The position numbers were made by a program, and so were the translations under genes. This document shows positions 1 to 8,900 of a stretch of DNA of 40,325 bases, piece by piece (position 1 is the first letter of the stretch; every line of letters starts with the position of its first letter). Below the pieces are notes generated by a model, which saw nothing but the letters and a program-made list of their open reading frames with translations, was not told where the DNA came from and made no database searches. This DNA is from an uncultured Lachnospiraceae bacterium (lineage in GTDB: Bacteria; Bacillota; Clostridia; Lachnospirales; Lachnospiraceae): assembly GCA_947628705.1 (NCBI GenBank), contig CANRAZ010000018.1, forward strand, positions 1 to 40,325, in the 5' to 3' direction.

Positions 1-1278
1 GTCTTTAGAACGCTTGGGGTTCTTGCTCTTACAGCGATTATTCTTGCTGCCGGTCTGATGAGCGTGCTGCTCATTGTGAATTACGGTCCAAGCGAAAATG
101 CACATAAGCTGTTTGTAAAATCGGTAAAAGAAACAAGCGCGATAGGTTTTTTAGCGGATTGGTTCACTTCTCCTGAGGAATTAGAGCGGATCATGAATGA
201 AAACACCATTGAAGAGCCTGATGCGGTAACCGATACAAGCCTTATTCACATCGGGAGCGGTTCTCAGGGGGAAAATAATCCGTCCGACGAAAAAGCAACA
301 GGGGATTTGTCAGATCCCAACGGTGCAAATCCGGATTATGAAGGCGGCGGTCAAAACGGACAGAGCGGCGGCTCGCACATAACGCCGGCAGCAACGCAGG
401 GGGCAGGCGAAGTAAAGCCGACAGACTCCGTTACCGAAATTACCGGTGCCGGCGATGTGACTCAGGCATTGGATAACGATCCGACGTCCGGCGGCAGTGC
501 AGGCACGGCCGGGGGAGCGGTCTCTGAAAGCGGTGAGGGGGCGTCAAACGGCGGCGGAATCGGTTATGATGAAAAGGATGTTGTTACGAACGAGAACGGC
601 ATTATAATTTGTGAGATATCGGGAACAACCTACACGGGGCATATGATGATCGTTGAAGACCCTTCAAGAGTCACGGTAGGCGTGTGTTCAGGAATGGGAA
701 GCCCGGATGTCAGAGGACAGAAGCTTTCCGCAATTATCGACAGATACGGCGCGGTTGCAGGAATAAATGCCGGCGGTTTTGAGGACGAAAACGGTCGGGG
801 GACAGGCTCGATACCGTACGGATATGTATTTTCGGAGGGGCAGATGCTTTACGACAGCGGAGAAAGCAGCCTGCTTATCGGGTTCGACAGCAACCATATT
901 CTGCATGTCGGAAACATGGACGTGGCAACGGCTGCGGCAAAGGGCATAAGAGATGCGGTAACCTTCGGACCGGCACTCATAATAAACGGTCAGGCGGCGG
1001 CAATAAAGGGAACCGGCAGCGGACTTAATCCAAGAACGGCAATAGGGCAGAGAAGCGACGGAGCGGTGCTTATGCTCGTAATTGACGGAAGACAGGCTAA
1101 CTCGCTTGGAGCAAGCTATGCTGACCTGATTAAGGTTATGCAGCGTTTCGGTGCGGTAAATGCAGCCAATCTTGACGGAGGAAGCTCCTCTTTGATGCTT
1201 TACAAAGGAGCCTCCGTCTCAAACCCCGCAAACCTGATAAATAACCGTTCGCTGCCTACGGCATTTATAGTCAAGTAA
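1..1278 (+). CDS. NAGPA-domain (phosphodiester glycosidase family) surface protein, 5'-partial
   Basis: The frame is open to the left edge. The residues before the ATG at 58 (LGVLALTAIILAAGL and onward) form a membrane segment continuous with the protein, so the true start lies outside the window. After the membrane anchor there is a Gly/Ser/Thr-rich, low-complexity spacer of roughly 140 residues. The C-terminal ~220 residues form the NAGPA (DUF2233) domain, seen in the motifs INAGGFEDENG, TFGPALIINGQ, NPRTAIGQ, LMLVIDGRQ and NLDGGSSSLMLYKG. This family hydrolyses sugar phosphodiester bonds or sits in exopolysaccharide loci. The layout predicts an extracellular enzyme tethered to the membrane by a long flexible stalk. 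It lies just upstream of the glycopolymer cluster, so a role in trimming or modifying surface glycans is inferred. The fold call is firm; the substrate is unknown. Confidence 0.85.
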   Translation, partial: VFRTLGVLALTAIILAAGLMSVLLIVNYGPSENAHKLFVKSVKETSAIGFLADWFTSPEELERIMNENTIEEPDAVTDTSLIHIGSGSQGENNPSDEKATGDLSDPNGANPDYEGGGQNGQSGGSHITPAATQGAGEVKPTDSVTEITGAGDVTQALDNDPTSGGSAGTAGGAVSESGEGASNGGGIGYDEKDVVTNENGIIICEISGTTYTGHMMIVEDPSRVTVGVCSGMGSPDVRGQKLSAIIDRYGAVAGINAGGFEDENGRGTGSIPYGYVFSEGQMLYDSGESSLLIGFDSNHILHVGNMDVATAAAKGIRDAVTFGPALIINGQAAAIKGTGSGLNPRTAIGQRSDGAVLMLVIDGRQANSLGASYADLIKVMQRFGAVNAANLDGGSSSLMLYKGASVSNPANLINNRSLPTAFIVK

Positions 1279-1356
1279 AGAATGCCGTCAGCTTCGCAGC
1301 AGATGTGTCCTGCTATTTTACATGATAGGGGAAAGGCTCAGAAAGGAACAGAAACT

Positions 1357-1887
1357 ATGGATAATTGGGATACTGCAAATTCCGGCGAGCAATACTCAAG
1401 CTATGAAAAGCTTATTAGAGAGTGGGAGGGGAAAAAGGAAGCTTCTCCTGCACGAATTGCCGTAAAAGAGGTATTTACAAACGGCTGGTTTTATGCGGCT
1501 TTAATCTGGGTCTGGGGATTTTACGTTAACTTTTGTTCGATGTTCCTGCTGCCTTATATGTATATTCCGCTTATTTTGGCAGTTTGTTTTTTCCCGTTCT
1601 GGCTTGCAGAAACTGTATCGGTAAGAAAACGAATAAAACAGGGAAAATATGAAGCGAAGAAAAGAAGAAGGATAACCAAAAAAATGTTTATTGAAGGGCT
1701 CGGACAGACTCTCGGAAGCAAGTGGACTTACATTATAATGGCCCTTATGGCAACTCCTCCTTATTGGATTGCAGATTATTATTTCGGAGGGCTTGCCTGT
1801 GAAATGCCTGTAAAAGCATGCGTTATATTAGTGTCGTTTGCGGCAGTAATTGCATATCTGGCACATAAAAAAGCCGGAAAGCTGTAA
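1357..1887 (+). CDS. Membrane protein of unknown function, about four TM segments
   Basis: I do not recognise this 176-residue protein. The frame is open from 1282, but ATG 1357 is preferred because AAAGGA lies about ten bases upstream and the residues before it look like untranslated sequence. The N-terminal ~40 residues are polar. Hydrophobic segments fall at about 43-60, 64-86, 122-142 and 150-170. Between the second and third is a very basic cytoplasmic loop (residues ~89-110, rich in Lys and Arg). No enzymatic motif is visible. It follows the NAGPA protein by under 100 bases on the same strand, so the two are probably cotranscribed. A role in envelope biology is plausible from context only. 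Confidence 0.7.
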   Translation: MDNWDTANSGEQYSSYEKLIREWEGKKEASPARIAVKEVFTNGWFYAALIWVWGFYVNFCSMFLLPYMYIPLILAVCFFPFWLAETVSVRKRIKQGKYEAKKRRRITKKMFIEGLGQTLGSKWTYIIMALMATPPYWIADYYFGGLACEMPVKACVILVSFAAVIAYLAHKKAGKL

Positions 1888-1955
1888 AAACCGTGCGGCA
1901 GATTGCGTGCGTCCTGTAATGCAGCAGTCTGCGGTTACCGGAAGGATAAGGAAAA

Positions 1956-2888
1956 ATGAGTAAGTTTAAAAAGATTCTGTTGATTTACGCTGGGGTATTG
2001 ATTCTTATTATAGCGGCGGCAGATGTTTTTGTATGGATAAAACTTGACGCTTATGAAAATCAGCTTCAGTCTGATGAGGCTTCAGGCAGTAAAGACGGCA
2101 CGCAGGCGCCTTCGGTTTATTCGACGCCGAATTTAACGCCTGCTCCGACTCCGGGCATGACCCAAACGCCGAGTATTACGCCCAGACCCAGTCCTACGGA
2201 AATCCCCAAGCGTACATATGTTGTGGAGGCTCCGGATAATGTCTCGGTATTTGTAAACGGTGAGAAGGCGGACAGAGAATCCGTAAAACCTGAAAGCATT
2301 GAAACAGGTGAATTTACGGTCCTTTATAGTTTTTCGGAAACATACAGTGAATATTCCGATATACGAAACAGGGTAACCGTTCCTGAAATGCTCCGTTATG
2401 AATTTGAAGCGCCTGAAAAGTCCGTAATATCCGCAAAAAACGTTTTGGGGGACGACGTTGTGCTTGAGGCGTCAGAACAGAGTGACGGGATAATTAAATA
2501 CAGCTGCGGTTTTCTAAGCGATGATTCTCAATATGACAAGGTGACTGCTTTAGCCTTTGAGGCTATGGAAAAGTATGCGCTTTTCTGCACAGGCGACGGA
2601 GAAGCATCTGCCTTGGCTCCTTACTTCCCGGCTGATTCGGAGTACCTGTCGGTAATAAGCAAAATGGATAACAGCTGGTATATGAAGCATCCCGAGCCGC
2701 CGACGTTTTCAGCTCAGACTGTTCTTGCATACAAAGGATACAGCGAGAGCCTTGTTTACGTTAAGGTGACAATGAAGCAGACTTTGTTCCAATCAAACAT
2801 AAATGCGGATAAAACCACTGAAATAACTCACCCGATGTGGTTCGTAAAGCTTGACGGGGAGTGGAAGATTGCCGCTATAGAATTTTAA
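1956..2888 (+). CDS. Single-pass membrane-anchored protein, Pro/Thr-rich linker, unknown function
   Basis: The 310-residue protein starts with a short basic N-terminus and one hydrophobic segment (about residues 6-28), giving a type II anchor or uncleaved signal. A Pro/Thr/Ser-rich stalk follows (about residues 50-85, with repeats such as TPAPTPGMTQTP). The rest is a predicted extracellular region. Its first part (YVVEAPDNVSVFVNGEKAD) resembles short beta-sandwich PEGA-like repeats. The end (MWFVKLDGEWKIAAIEF) resembles the last strands of an NTF2-like or DUF4878-like fold. Both fold suggestions are impressions, not firm assignments. The start is supported by GGAAGGATAAGG just upstream. It is the last gene before the promoter of the polysaccharide cluster. 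Confidence 0.7.
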   Translation: MSKFKKILLIYAGVLILIIAAADVFVWIKLDAYENQLQSDEASGSKDGTQAPSVYSTPNLTPAPTPGMTQTPSITPRPSPTEIPKRTYVVEAPDNVSVFVNGEKADRESVKPESIETGEFTVLYSFSETYSEYSDIRNRVTVPEMLRYEFEAPEKSVISAKNVLGDDVVLEASEQSDGIIKYSCGFLSDDSQYDKVTALAFEAMEKYALFCTGDGEASALAPYFPADSEYLSVISKMDNSWYMKHPEPPTFSAQTVLAYKGYSESLVYVKVTMKQTLFQSNINADKTTEITHPMWFVKLDGEWKIAAIEF

Positions 2889-2940
2889 ATTTTCTATAAT
2901 GGGATTAAAAGGCCGATCATGGGAGATACTAGAAAAAAAC

Positions 2941-2969
2941 TTGTATTATTTGCCGTATAAGTATATAAT
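2941..2969 (+). promoter_or_regulatory. SigA-type promoter of the glycopolymer operon
   Basis: TTGTAT at 2941-2946 and TATAAT at 2964-2969 are separated by exactly 17 bases. The predicted transcript starts near 2976, about 50 bases before the ABC permease. It is the only good promoter match noticed before the long same-strand run of cluster genes. Confidence 0.75.
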
Positions 2970-3025
2970 GTAGAGGCTTTTAAACCAAAATATGGCATTC
3001 TTAGTATGCAGCATGGAGGAATGAT

Positions 3026-3793
3026 ATGCTAAATAAGGTTGTAAAATACCGGTTTTTGTTTGAAGAACTGGTAAAAAGAGACTTTAAGAAGAAGTACAAA
3101 AGGACGGTTCTTGGAATGCTCTGGAGTCTTATTGCGCCTCTTTTACAGCTCGGCGTAATGGTGCTTATATTTTCAAAGCTGTTCGGGAGAAATACTGATC
3201 ATTATATTATCTATGTGTTTACAGGAACCTTACTGTTTACATACTTTAGCGATGCTACTCAGGGCGGAATGAGGGCGCTTTTAATGAATGCGGGTATTTT
3301 CAGTAAGGTGGATGTGCCGAAGTATATGTTTTTACTGTCGAGAAACGTACAGGCTTTAATTAATTTTGCATTATCGCTTGTAATATATTTTGTTTTGGCG
3401 ATTTTGTCAGGAATTAACTTCCAGTGGTATTTTATTTTACTGCTGTATCCGATTGTTTGCATCATGATATTCAATTTGGGAGTCGGTATGGTACTCTCTG
3501 CCATGTTTGTCTTTTTCAGGGATATAGAGTATCTGTACGGCGTATTTGTTATGCTGCTTAACTATCTTTCCGTAATTTTTTACACGCTGGATTCTTTTTC
3601 CGAGAAGGCTCAGATGATGTTTTATATGAATCCGGTTTATGCCTATATTAATTATTTTAGGAAAATAGTGATTAAAAATGAAATTCCAAGCTTAAGGCTG
3701 CATGTGCTGTGCGCATTCTATGCCGTGGTCATGCTTGCAATTGGCTGTTGGGTGTATAAGAAGTACAACTACAAATTCTTGTATTACGTATAA
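3026..3793 (+). CDS. ABC-2 polysaccharide/teichoic acid export permease (Wzm/TagG family)
   Basis: The 255-residue protein has the usual length for this family. It begins with the cytoplasmic stretch typical of O-antigen/teichoic acid permeases (LVKRDFKKKYKRTVLGMLWSLIAPL), followed by about six membrane segments. The end (MNPVYAYINYFRKIV) is also family-typical. It forms the membrane channel of an ABC exporter that moves a lipid-linked glycan across the cytoplasmic membrane. The ATPase partner follows 44 bases later. ATG 3026 is chosen because GGAGGA sits directly upstream; ATG 3021 overlaps that site. Confident as to family; whether the cargo is teichoic acid-like or rhamnan-like must be inferred from the downstream genes. 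Confidence 0.93.
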   Translation: MLNKVVKYRFLFEELVKRDFKKKYKRTVLGMLWSLIAPLLQLGVMVLIFSKLFGRNTDHYIIYVFTGTLLFTYFSDATQGGMRALLMNAGIFSKVDVPKYMFLLSRNVQALINFALSLVIYFVLAILSGINFQWYFILLLYPIVCIMIFNLGVGMVLSAMFVFFRDIEYLYGVFVMLLNYLSVIFYTLDSFSEKAQMMFYMNPVYAYINYFRKIVIKNEIPSLRLHVLCAFYAVVMLAIGCWVYKKYNYKFLYYV

Positions 3794-3837
3794 AGCCGTG
3801 AGAGGGATTTACGTATACCGGAAAGGAAAGGTACAGG

Positions 3838-4581
3838 ATGATATTAAAGGTTGAAAACGTATCAATCAGATATATAACGGGAGACTTCAAGGAAATCGGT
3901 TTAAAGGAGTATTTCGTCAGAAAAATGAAAAGAGAGTATAAGGTTAACGAATTCTGGGCTGTTGACGGAATATCATTCTCTCTTGATAAAGGCGATATGC
4001 TTGGGATAGTCGGGACCAACGGCGCAGGAAAGTCTACGCTTCTTAAAGCAATATCCGGAATCATGGTTCCTACAAAGGGCGTTGTGGAAAGACAGGGAAC
4101 GATTGCCGCCCTTTTGGAACTGGCATCGGGATTTGACGGGGATCTTACCGTTAAGGAAAATGCTTATCTTAGAGGCGCAATGCTCGGTTACACCAGAAGC
4201 TATATGGATGAAACCTATGACAAAATTATAGATTTTGCAGAGCTTAAGGAGTTTGAAAGCAGGCCTTTTAAACAGTTGTCCTCCGGTATGAAATCAAGAC
4301 TTGCTTTTTCCATAGCTTCGCTTGTTGAGCCTGACATTCTTATTTTGGATGAAGTGTTATCGGTCGGTGACGGTGCGTTTAGGAAGAAGAGCGAGCAAAA
4401 AATGAAAGAAATAATTGACGGCGGAGCTACTACAATTTTGGTTTCGCATTCAATTGAGCAGGTCAGAGATCTTTGCAACAAGGTGTTATGGATGCACAGA
4501 GGCAAACAAATTGCTTTTGGTGAAACTGAAGAAATTTGTGACAGGTACACAGATTACCTTGAGGGCAGGTTGAAATTGTAA
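3838..4581 (+). CDS. Polysaccharide export ABC ATPase (Wzt/TagH family), short form
   Basis: This nucleotide-binding subunit energises the permease encoded just upstream. Visible motifs are Walker A GTNGAGKST (residues 59-67), the family-variant signature LSSGM (147-151), Walker B DILILDE (166-172) and the switch histidine in LVSHS (about 204). The N-terminal region (FKEIGLKEYFVRKMKREY) is the insertion typical of Wzt/TagH proteins. At 247 residues it consists of the nucleotide-binding domain only. It lacks the ~150-residue C-terminal carbohydrate-binding domain of Wzt proteins that recognise a capped chain end, so any chain-end recognition must reside elsewhere. Confidence 0.93.
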   Translation: MILKVENVSIRYITGDFKEIGLKEYFVRKMKREYKVNEFWAVDGISFSLDKGDMLGIVGTNGAGKSTLLKAISGIMVPTKGVVERQGTIAALLELASGFDGDLTVKENAYLRGAMLGYTRSYMDETYDKIIDFAELKEFESRPFKQLSSGMKSRLAFSIASLVEPDILILDEVLSVGDGAFRKKSEQKMKEIIDGGATTILVSHSIEQVRDLCNKVLWMHRGKQIAFGETEEICDRYTDYLEGRLKL

Positions 4582-4610
4582 ACTTAACTAAAGTACAAAC
4601 AGAGGGAATT

Positions 4611-5960
4611 ATGTCGAAATATGATTTAGGGTCGGTTAAACTTTCTGCTTCACACAGATTGATTTTGGAGCAAATTAAGGAAAACAGTACTGTATTGGAA
4701 TGCGGTTGTGCAACTGGCTACATGACTCAATTTATGAAGGAAAGGCTTAATTGTAAGGTATATATTATTGAGTACGACAGGGACAGCTTTAACATAGCGA
4801 TGAATTTTGCCGAAGATGGCATATGCTGCGACCTTATGCAGGATGAATGGTTGATTAAATTCAGGGGTATGAAATTCGACTATATTCTTTTTGCAGACGT
4901 ATTAGAGCATCTATATAATCCGGTGATGGTACTAAGGAAATCAGTGGCTCTTCTTAAAAATGAAGGATTACTCATTACTTCTTTGCCTAATATTGCAAAT
5001 AACGATGTTATATCTAATTTGTATAATGATAACTGGCAATATACAAGCATTGGTCTTCTTGATAATACTCATATCAGGTTCTGGGGAAAAAAGAATCTGC
5101 AAAAATTATTTGAAGAAGCGGGTTTGAGTATTACAAAATTAAAATACAATACACATGCCATGAATAGGACGGAACAGAAAATAGCGTATGACGACGATGG
5201 AGAGGCACTCACGGAGCTTCTGTCAAGAAGACCGTTAGGTACGGTATATCAATTTATTATAACTGCTCAAAAAATGGCTTATTGCATAGAAAATAAGTTG
5301 AAAACAGAAGAGGAAGCAATTGACAATGCTCCTTACGAATATACCTTTTTTTATTCTTCTTCCGAATTCAACAAGGATGAAAAAATCATAGGTCATTTTG
5401 GTCAAAGAAAAAACATTGAAATTGAAGTTGAAGGTGAGGCGATCAGATCGAAAAGACTTCGGTTTGATCCAATAGAAGGATTTTTCTGTGCAGTGAAAAA
5501 TTTGGAAGTCAGCTATGATTCTGTAATGAAAAAAATGGTTTCCTGTAATGGCATTGTTTGCGGAGATTATATTTTTTTTAAAACCAAGGATCCGCAGATT
5601 ATGCTTCCGGAAACCGGTGCAGATGTTAATAATGTAAGAATTTCCGCAGAAGTTATTCCCATGCTTTCAAAATCGCAATTTCTAATGATGGATATCGTGA
5701 AACGAAGCAATGATGAAAAAAATGATTGTACGGAACAATTAAGAAGCGTACAGATTGCCCTAGAGGAATCTGAAAGACAAAGAGAAGTATTAGTTGATTC
5801 GCTTGAAAAAAAGGAGCTGGAATTAAGCTCTAAGATAAATAAAATAAGTGAAATGGAAGAAAAATATGGCAATATGCTGAAAAAAATTTCAGAAATGGAA
5901 AATAGTCGTTCATGGAAGATTACAAGTCCATTGAGAAAGTTTATGAATTTCTTTAGATAA
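4611..5960 (+). CDS. SAM-dependent methyltransferase with C-terminal coiled coil
   Basis: The 449-residue protein opens with a class I methyltransferase domain (about residues 10-200). Motif I is VLECGCATG (28-36), an acidic strand end follows in IIEYD (52-56), and the post-I/II region is FDYILFADVLEHLYNP (89-104). A central domain of about 150 residues (~210-360) is unassigned. Residues ~366-430 form a strongly heptad-like, Glu/Lys-rich coiled coil. The final 18 residues (NSRSWKITSPLRKFMNFF region) carry a Ser-Trp-Lys-Ile-Thr-x-Pro-Leu-Arg motif, which I recall from the ends of other surface-glycan enzymes. It sits between the exporter and the RgpF fusion. The likely job is methylating a sugar or chain end of the polymer. 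Methyltransferase assignment is firm, acceptor unknown. Confidence 0.85.
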   Translation: MSKYDLGSVKLSASHRLILEQIKENSTVLECGCATGYMTQFMKERLNCKVYIIEYDRDSFNIAMNFAEDGICCDLMQDEWLIKFRGMKFDYILFADVLEHLYNPVMVLRKSVALLKNEGLLITSLPNIANNDVISNLYNDNWQYTSIGLLDNTHIRFWGKKNLQKLFEEAGLSITKLKYNTHAMNRTEQKIAYDDDGEALTELLSRRPLGTVYQFIITAQKMAYCIENKLKTEEEAIDNAPYEYTFFYSSSEFNKDEKIIGHFGQRKNIEIEVEGEAIRSKRLRFDPIEGFFCAVKNLEVSYDSVMKKMVSCNGIVCGDYIFFKTKDPQIMLPETGADVNNVRISAEVIPMLSKSQFLMMDIVKRSNDEKNDCTEQLRSVQIALEESERQREVLVDSLEKKELELSSKINKISEMEEKYGNMLKKISEMENSRSWKITSPLRKFMNFFR

Positions 5961-5984
5961 TATGAACAAACGGAGACTGTATAC

Positions 5985-8900
5985 ATGGGTATTAACAAGC
6001 TTGGAATATATGCGCTGATAGAGAAAACTGGAAAAACAGACAGATACATTACTTACATGTTGTCTGAGCTGCGTAAGGTCACGTCAAAACTTATAGTTGC
6101 GGTATATGAAGAAATCAGTGATGATGAAATTGAGATACTTAAAGTCTATGCTGATGAAGTACTCAAAATTCATCCTTCTAAAAAGGTATTCGATATATAC
6201 TATGAAGTTCTTATGAAAGCATCCGGCGGTAATTTGGGGACTTTAGAAAGCGCTGTTTTCTGCAGCAGTGATCTATACGGGCCTTTCTACGATATGGAAG
6301 CCATATTTAAAAATATGGAAAAAAGATACTCAGATGTGTATGGAATAAACAAAAAAATAAGTATAGGTAATTTTGAAAAAAAGAATGTGGCAAATCTCCA
6401 TTCAGCTTTCTTTGTGTTGAATAATAAGGTTCTTAGCGATTCTTCTGTTATGGAAGCGTGGGGAAAAACGTCTAAGGAAAGTTCTTCAAAGTGGCATGAT
6501 TTTACAGAATGTCTGTTGAGAAGCGGGTATGAGTATATGCCTGTAGTTAGAAATGACAAAGAGGAGCCGTATGTTGGGGATTCGTTAGGCATTTCTGCAA
6601 AGGAGGGGTTTCCGTTTATTTCGGGAGAATATATAATAAGAGATTATACCTTTGTCATGAATGAATCCCGAGGCAACATGATATCTGAAATCTTTAGATA
6701 TCTGAAAAACAACACGCATTATGATACTGATATGATTATTGAGCATCTGCTTAAAACAAAAAATATCAGCGATATTTATAATGCTTTTCACATCAATTAT
6801 ATTCTGCCGTCAAATACATCAGGGGATATAAAAGATGTTCTTGGAAGTAAGAAGGCGGTCGTTGTAGTTCATATTTTTTATATGGATTTAATAGGGTATT
6901 TTTATAAATACATTACAAGCATTCCTTCGCCAATTGATGTAATTATAACTACTACGGATTTTGAAAAAGGGGAGAAATTAAAAAATGTTTTTGAACCGGT
7001 GCTAAAGAGCCGTCTTAGGGTTATTGTTTCGATTGGAAACGGAAGGGAGCTTGCTGCTTTATTGGTCGAAACCAGAGAGATTATCCGCGAATATGATTAT
7101 ATTTGCTTTACCCACGATAAAAAATCACCTCATAACAGAAACATAAATGTAAGTAAGGGATTTCAAGAGCTTATTGTAGAAAATGTTATTAACAGTCCTG
7201 AGTATATAACGAATGTAATAGATGTTATGGAAAAGGACAAGAGAATCGGACTGTTGGTACCTCCTCCTCCAATGCACGGTAATTATTTTGCAAGCTTGGG
7301 AAGAAGGTGGACAGTATGTTTTGAAGCAGTAAAAAGCCTTATTTTAGAGCTTGGCGTTTGTGTGGATATGGATGAATCTAAACCGCCCCTTGCAACCGGA
7401 AGCTCTTTTTGGTGTAAAAAAGAAGCCTTGGAGCCGCTTTTTGAAAAAAAATGGACACATGAGGATTTCCCTCCTGAACCTATGGCCAGTGACGGAACCA
7501 TAAGCCATGCTATTGAGAGAAGCTTTCCGTTTATTGCTCAGTCCAAGGGATTTTATTGCGGTATTTTGATGACGCTTGAAAATGCTTCTCTTGAATTTAC
7601 GAACAGGGAATATTATTTAGAAAAACTGCATTTTTCTCTCCATAAAATGATTCCGACATATGGACAGAATTTTGGCAGTTATCAGAAAAAAATAGAAAAT
7701 TATGATGCCGTTAAGGAAGTTAATATAGGTCTTAAACGAGCATTAAAGGCTTATATTTTAAAGCTGAAAAACAGGAGCTTCGGTAAGCTAAAACAGCACA
7801 TGGAAGAAAAAGTACGTGTGGATATGATAAAAAAGTCAAAGCTTTTTGATTCGGAATGGTATTTAAATACGTATCCTGATGTAGCCGCAAGCGGGGCAGA
7901 TCCTGCTAAGCATTATTTCCTGTACGGTTGGAAAGAGGGAAGGAATCCTTCTGCTGTTTTTAGCACATCTGAATACTTTGATTTAAATCAAGATGTGAAA
8001 AGTTCCAGAATTTGTCCTTTGTACCATTTTGAGTCAGCCGGTAAGTTTGAAGGAAGAAGCTTCAGCAAAAATAAAGACATTGGTATTAATACGGAACCAA
8101 CGGCTTCTGAATATGCAAAGTATAATAAAAGAATTAAGGATATAATAAAAAGGGAAAAGAAACGTGCTGCAAATGAAAATGTTAAGCAGAATAAGATAGT
8201 TTTTAGAACATTTCAGCAGGACTATACTTGTAATCCCAAGTATATATGTGAAGAATTGCTTCGCAGAAAGCTTCCGTACGATATAGTTTGGCTGTGTAAA
8301 GATGACCCTGAAGTTATTAAGAACTTTCCTGTTGGGGTGCGTGTTGTAAGAGAAGGCTCTGCTGATGCAAAAAAAGAAATCTTTTCTGCAAAGATTCTCA
8401 TAGACAACGGCGTTCACTATTACAATTTCAAAGGAATAAAGAAGCCTGAGCAGGTTTCAATTTGTACATGGCACGGTTCTATGGGATTTAAAAAACTGGC
8501 AGGGAACAAAATTGCCTCAAAAAGGATGAAAAGGTCTGCAGAGCTTTATGACGCTAATAATGATTATGTCATTTCAAACAGTACGTTTGAAGATGAGGTT
8601 TTCAGAGAATCATATTGGCCGACCACCGAATTTATAAAGTGCGGACATCCGAGAAATGATATCCTGATTAATGTTGGCAGTGACAAAGAAAAGGCAAGTT
8701 CAATAAAAAATAAAGTATGCCGAAAACTTGGTATTGATCCGAACAGTAAGATTGCTCTGTATGCGCCAACGTTTAGAGAAAAACTGGTAGAAGAAAATGC
8801 AAATGAGCATAATCCTGTTGAGGAACTTGACTACAATGTTTTGAAGGACGCTCTGTGTGATAGATTTGGAGGAAATTGGTGCATCATAACCAGAGTTCAC

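Noticed and set aside
1888-1955. Imperfect inverted repeat (CGGCAGA and TCTGCGG) between the second and third genes
   Set aside because: The pairing is interrupted and no T-run follows, so it supports neither a terminator nor a defined operator.
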